This document shows, piece after piece, positions 59,762 through 63,300 of a stretch of 63,300 bases of DNA. The position numbers and the translations under genes were made by a program. Numbering within the stretch: position 1 is the stretch's first letter; each line of letters begins with the position of its first letter. Source of the stretch: Sulfurovum sp. (GTDB lineage: Bacteria; Campylobacterota; Campylobacteria; Campylobacterales; Sulfurovaceae). The notes beneath the pieces were generated by a model. That model made no database searches, was not told the origin of the DNA, and was given only the letters and a program-made list of their open reading frames with translations. The DNA is taken from the NCBI GenBank assembly GCA_027019175.1, contig JALUXB010000032.1, forward strand, positions 1 to 63,300, written 5' to 3'.

Positions 59762-60957
59762 TGCATGTACAGGAAATACTGAAAGCGATCTACGACAACC
59801 ACCATTACGAATATCTGATTATTGACAGCAATATGAATATTGTTGAGTTTTCAGACAAAGTATTTGATTTTTGTGAAACAGAAAACAAAAACTGTGAACA
59901 GGTACCACTCGAAGATGCGGTCTATGAATTATGCGGTATGCAGGAGGAGATACGCCAAATTTTCCTGGGAAAAGAAAAAAAATTCACCCTGCCATATGTC
60001 TTCAAGGCTCCCGACCGCTACGTGCATATCCATATCAGCCCGGGACGCAGGCACAGTGTACCTGATGCAAACGGGTACCTGTACGAAACCGTGATCATCC
60101 TTTTTGAAGACATTACCCAGTTGGCGAAAATGCAACAACAGATGGTGCAAGAGGGGAATGAAAAAGCACTACTGTTAAAAACCATTTCTGAACAGAACCA
60201 TCAGCTGCAGCTTTTCAACGAAGAGATGCAGCGCCTTGTAGATGAAGAGATCAGAAAAAATCTTGAGAAGCAGAAAATGCTGGAGCTTCAGGAAAGGCAT
60301 TCCCAGATGGGAGAGATGATAAGCATGATCATCCATCAATGGAAACAGCCGCTGAATGCCATACAGCTTATTGCTCAGGTATTAAAGATCAAAACCGAAA
60401 ACAATACCTGTACACCAGAATTTCTGCTTGAAAAACTTGACGGTATCTTCAAACAGGTAAAGTTTATGGATCAAACCATCTATGTCTTCCAGAACTTTTT
60501 CAAACCTGCCAAAGAAAAAGTAAAATTCAATGTCTATGAAACACTTGAGTCGCTTCTTGAGCTCGTACGTTATGAATATGAATATAAACATATCCAAATC
60601 GTTTTGGAAGGGGAAAAAGACGTTATCGGATTTGGCTACCCCAACGAATTTACCCAGGTCATACTGACCTTAATGAAAAATGCGAAAGATGCGTTTGAAG
60701 AACACCCTTCAGACAATATGCAGATTACCCTTGAAGTCCGGTCGGAAAAGGGGAAAGCATGTATTTGTGTACGTGACAATGCAGGCGGTATTCCTGACGA
60801 CTTGATAGATGATATTTTTGAACTCTATGTAACAACAAAAGAGGACGGCACAGGACTGGGGCTGAACATTGCCAAGCGGGTCATTGAAAACAATATGAAC
60901 GGACGTATTACAGTACAAAATACCGAAGAGGGTGCAGAGTTCAGAATTTTGTTTTAG
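59761..60957 (+). CDS. Soluble PAS-type sensor histidine kinase
   Basis: A 398-aa protein with no membrane segment. A PAS-like domain (about 10-125) and a coiled coil (about 130-180) lead to the H box with His192 in IIHQWKQPLNAIQLI. ATPase boxes are LMKNAKDAF (N), DNAGGIPDDLID (G1) and GTGLGLNIAKRVI (G2). It starts at the last base of the GTPase stop. No response regulator is in the operon, so its target is elsewhere or it modifies the GTPase module. Confidence 0.87.
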   Translation: MHVQEILKAIYDNHHYEYLIIDSNMNIVEFSDKVFDFCETENKNCEQVPLEDAVYELCGMQEEIRQIFLGKEKKFTLPYVFKAPDRYVHIHISPGRRHSVPDANGYLYETVIILFEDITQLAKMQQQMVQEGNEKALLLKTISEQNHQLQLFNEEMQRLVDEEIRKNLEKQKMLELQERHSQMGEMISMIIHQWKQPLNAIQLIAQVLKIKTENNTCTPEFLLEKLDGIFKQVKFMDQTIYVFQNFFKPAKEKVKFNVYETLESLLELVRYEYEYKHIQIVLEGEKDVIGFGYPNEFTQVILTLMKNAKDAFEEHPSDNMQITLEVRSEKGKACICVRDNAGGIPDDLIDDIFELYVTTKEDGTGLGLNIAKRVIENNMNGRITVQNTEEGAEFRILF

Positions 60958-60975
60958 AAGTAATGCTATAAAATA

Positions 60976-61647
60976 TCACTCTTTTGCCTGCATCAAAGCT
61001 TTCACTTTTTTAAGGTCTTCGAAGACATCTTTTTTTGCACTGGGGTTTCGCAGCAAAAAACTGGGATGATACGTCGGAATAAGTGCGTAACCGTTTTGCT
61101 GTACAATGCTGCCCCGCACTTTGCTTATCCCTGTTTCGTCACCTGTCAGGTAGTGATAGGCGGTTGCACCCAGTGTAACGATCAGTTTGGGCTTGACAAG
61201 GGCTATCTGCTTGAGAAGAAAAGGCTGGCAGGTATGCGCCTCGGTAGGGGTGGGGGCACGATTATTGGGCGGACGGCACTTGACAATATTGGCAATGTAG
61301 ACTTCTTTTCTTGGAACAAGCAGCACATTTTCGATCATTTTTGTCAGAAGTTCGCCCGAACGGCCTACAAAAGGACGTCCCATACTGTCTTCTGTCGCCC
61401 CGGGTCCCTCGCCGATAAACATAATCTCGGCATGGGGGTTGCCTTCTCCAAAGACTACATTGGTACGGCTTTTACTCAGATCGCAGAGGTGACACTTGAG
61501 TGCCTGTGCTTTAAGTGCTTCAAGATCATCAGGCAGGGTAAGCGCACTCTCGTCTTCCTTGAAGATAGAAGCATCGGTATAGCGGTAGCCCAGCTGTTTA
61601 AGCTGGTAGAGCTGTTTGAGAAGCAGGGCGTTTTTAAGGTTTTTCAT
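60976..61647 (-). CDS. Family 4 (iron-sulfur) uracil-DNA glycosylase
   Basis: A 223-aa protein. Four cysteines expected to hold a 4Fe-4S cluster occur in [15 protein letters not shown] and HTCQPF. Active-site motifs are [20 protein letters not shown] and [11 protein letters not shown]. It removes uracil from DNA. It starts 3 bases after the stop of the VWA-like gene on the same strand. Confidence 0.9.
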   Translation of the reverse strand: MKNLKNALLLKQLYQLKQLGYRYTDASIFKEDESALTLPDDLEALKAQALKCHLCDLSKSRTNVVFGEGNPHAEIMFIGEGPGATEDSMGRPFVGRSGELLTKMIENVLLVPRKEVYIANIVKCRPPNNRAPTPTEAHTCQPFLLKQIALVKPKLIVTLGATAYHYLTGDETGISKVRGSIVQQNGYALIPTYHPSFLLRNPSAKKDVFEDLKKVKALMQAKE

Positions 61648-61650
61648 AGG

Positions 61651-62463
61651 CTATTGAATATCTTCAAGCAGCATCGGTGTACCGATCGCTTTGAGGTTGG
61701 CATGGGTGTTGAGGAAATAGTCTTTCCAAAATGCAGTGAGACGTTCAAGGCTTTTGGCATCACGATAGGCATTTTTGCTACCCGTCATTCCCACTGCCAT
61801 CATGTAGACACGGGCATTGTCGAAGTCTGCCAGGAAACCGCTGTTTGCGACTTTGTGAAGCTCCTTTTTACGGTCTATCTTTTTGATGCCCCCTTTGTGG
61901 TAGAAGGAGGTAATGGCAGAATGCTCCAGACCGTCAGAGACAATGAGTACAATCTTCTCGCTCGCTTTGGAAGGTTTGACAACACGTTTTGAGAGGTCAT
62001 GCAGAGAACGGAAGATGTCCGAATGCGGCAGTTTTTTGTTTGTACCTTTAAGCACGCGTACCAGTGCTTTGGTTGCCTTTTTCTTGGCATAGCGGTACTG
62101 TCCGTTCATACAGGCTTTGTATTTTCGAAGTTTCTTTTTCGAAATATCATATTCGGAACGTTTTGCCAGCAGCGGTTCGACAAAGCCCTCGTAGGCAACA
62201 TCGGCATACTTGCCGTTGGCATTGGCAGAGAAGGAGGCAATCGTGACCGCATTGCCGTTTTTGATAAACTTCATCATATTCTTGTAAATGTAGATCATCA
62301 TCTTTTTGTCCAGCGGCGTAGTCTGGTCGATAAAGATGAAGAGCTCTTTGGAGGGGATATTGTCTTCAAGTGCGATGTCGAGTGCCTTATAGCAGCTTGG
62401 TACATCGTTGCGTGCAGCAAGCAGCGTGCCGAGTGTCAGCAGCATCAAAAAAATACGTTTCAT
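61651..62463 (-). CDS. Exported von Willebrand A-like protein
   Basis: A 270-aa protein with a signal peptide (MKRIFLMLLTLGTLLAA). A VWA-like start is seen in ELFIFIDQTTPLDKK (the DxSxS metal motif reads DQTTP), with a later IVLIVSDGLEHSAI strand. Rossmann-type VWA domains bind proteins through a metal site. It begins directly after the stop of the membrane protein upstream (TAAATG), so the two form a pair. It should act in the periplasm. Confidence 0.65.
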   Translation of the reverse strand: MKRIFLMLLTLGTLLAARNDVPSCYKALDIALEDNIPSKELFIFIDQTTPLDKKMMIYIYKNMMKFIKNGNAVTIASFSANANGKYADVAYEGFVEPLLAKRSEYDISKKKLRKYKACMNGQYRYAKKKATKALVRVLKGTNKKLPHSDIFRSLHDLSKRVVKPSKASEKIVLIVSDGLEHSAITSFYHKGGIKKIDRKKELHKVANSGFLADFDNARVYMMAVGMTGSKNAYRDAKSLERLTAFWKDYFLNTHANLKAIGTPMLLEDIQ

Positions 62464-63300
62464 TTACTTATCCTCGAATTCAAGATATTTTTTAAAAGTT
62501 CTGTCTTTGTTGTTACGCAGCAGCAGTGTCGTTTCTGCATCGGTACCGGTATTGTCATTGATAATGTTCATTTTATGCTGCAACTTCTGAAGCTGTCTTT
62601 GTGCCACTCTTGCAATATGTGTTTTGGCACGCTCATAATAGGAGAGGAAAGCTTTTTTGGTGCTGAAACCGCGCAGCAGATCATACGCTTCACGTGATTC
62701 TCTTCCGGCAAAGTCGTAGTGCATCCCGAAAAAGATACCCAGAATCTGAATGAAAACAAAGAGCAGTCCCAAAATCATAAAGGTTGCGTCTCCGCCACGC
62801 TGGTTGGTTTCATCTTCTATGTTTGCATCCGTTTGTTTCGAAGCAGCCGGCGAAGCTTTGCTTTCTTCATCGCCAAAGAGTGAAGAGAGATCCTCTTTTG
62901 TATCATCGCTGCCGCTGTCGCCAAAGAGTGCTCCTACATCGTCATCTCCCTTGGCATTAGTATCTCCAAACGGTGAGGCATCATCATTGAAGATATTCAT
63001 GGCACTCTCATGTGAAGAAGCAATCTCCTGGACGAGTACCTGATGGCGGATGTAGGTTGCCCCTACCGCTACAGCAATAATGAACGCCAGCGTCAGAATG
63101 GTTTTGGTGTAAGTGGTCTTGACCTTGTCGTTAACATCGAGCCGGTTAAGCATACGAATGTAATTGGGAGAATCTTTGTCATCGAATGTATTGTCAATGG
63201 TAATAAGTTTTTCATCCGGCTTGAGATCACGCCAGTTGGTACCGCCCGCATTGTCATTTTTGTACCATCGTCTGATCTTTTTGATGAGGGTATTTTTGTG
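62464..63300 (-). CDS. Membrane protein with acidic FGD-repeat loop (5' end beyond the window)
   Basis: The frame is open to the window edge, so the N-terminus is missing; 278 residues are visible. Two membrane segments (TILTLAFIIAVAVGATYI and MILGLLFVFIQILGIFFG) flank an acidic loop of about 100 residues with three FGD motifs (SPFGDTN, ALFGDSG, SLFGDEE). The C-terminal part is basic and helical (RVAQRQLQKLQHKMN). The VWA-like gene follows with no gap. I recognise no family. Confidence 0.7.
   Translation of the reverse strand, partial: HKNTLIKKIRRWYKNDNAGGTNWRDLKPDEKLITIDNTFDDKDSPNYIRMLNRLDVNDKVKTTYTKTILTLAFIIAVAVGATYIRHQVLVQEIASSHESAMNIFNDDASPFGDTNAKGDDDVGALFGDSGSDDTKEDLSSLFGDEESKASPAASKQTDANIEDETNQRGGDATFMILGLLFVFIQILGIFFGMHYDFAGRESREAYDLLRGFSTKKAFLSYYERAKTHIARVAQRQLQKLQHKMNIINDNTGTDAETTLLLRNNKDRTFKKYLEFEDK

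Noticed and set aside
1-63300. tRNA, rRNA or CRISPR features
   Set aside because: No sequence with tRNA-like arms, rRNA conserved blocks or short regularly spaced repeats was seen while reading the window.

Overview
The window looks like the chromosome of a Campylobacterota (Epsilonproteobacteria) bacterium, most like Sulfurovum or Sulfurimonas. That is a judgement from gene content and protein style, not from any search: a Campylobacterota-type Y-family polymerase, monoheme cytochromes, a CZB protein, an iron-sulfur UDG, many c-di-GMP proteins and Tat/Sec-exported redox proteins. I found no tRNA, rRNA or CRISPR.

Layout. 1-2425 is an AT-rich integron-type cassette array. Four near-identical ~69-base attC sites and one degenerate site delimit an epoxide-hydrolase-like gene, a small membrane protein and two toxin-antitoxin pairs (BrnT/BrnA and Phd/ParE). 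No integrase lies inside the window, and a transposase remnant sits at the left edge. 2458-10283 holds a GH114 glycosidase with an extra N-terminal domain, a bicupin, a lipoprotein, a heme protein, a Y-family polymerase and a GGDEF-EAL protein. 10283-23102 carries a Sel1 protein, valS, nhaA, metallo-beta-lactamase-fold proteins, DoxX plus a glutamate-synthase-like flavoprotein, an exported Hsp20, a LOG protein, DedA and gpmA. 23202-29252 is a tight operon: H+-pumping P-type ATPase, Tat-exported SQR-like flavoprotein, PPK2 and a DUF4010 membrane protein. 29305-35585 is a cluster of two ATP-grasp ligases flanked by M20 and M14 carboxypeptidases. 35723-42647 has a PAS-GGDEF protein, a repeat protein with a MoxR ATPase, a Kef-type antiporter, a CZB protein and a BASS-type transporter. 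42845-56612 is mostly housekeeping (trpB, apt, thioredoxin, rpiB, site-2 protease, lepB, folD, csp, nadE, cyclophilin, pyrF) with some cytochromes and lipoproteins. 56765-60957 is a four-gene operon: coiled-coil protein, membrane protein with OmpA-like domain, Ras/Rab-like small GTPase and histidine kinase. 61651-63300 ends with a von Willebrand-like exported protein and a truncated membrane protein.

The most unusual material is the Ras-like GTPase operon (its GTPase lacks the Gln61 equivalent and its membrane partner may start at CTG), the ATP-grasp/carboxypeptidase cluster and the attC array. At four genes a -10 box ends exactly 6 bases before the ATG, which predicts leaderless mRNAs. Several families of palindromic repeats occupy gene ends.
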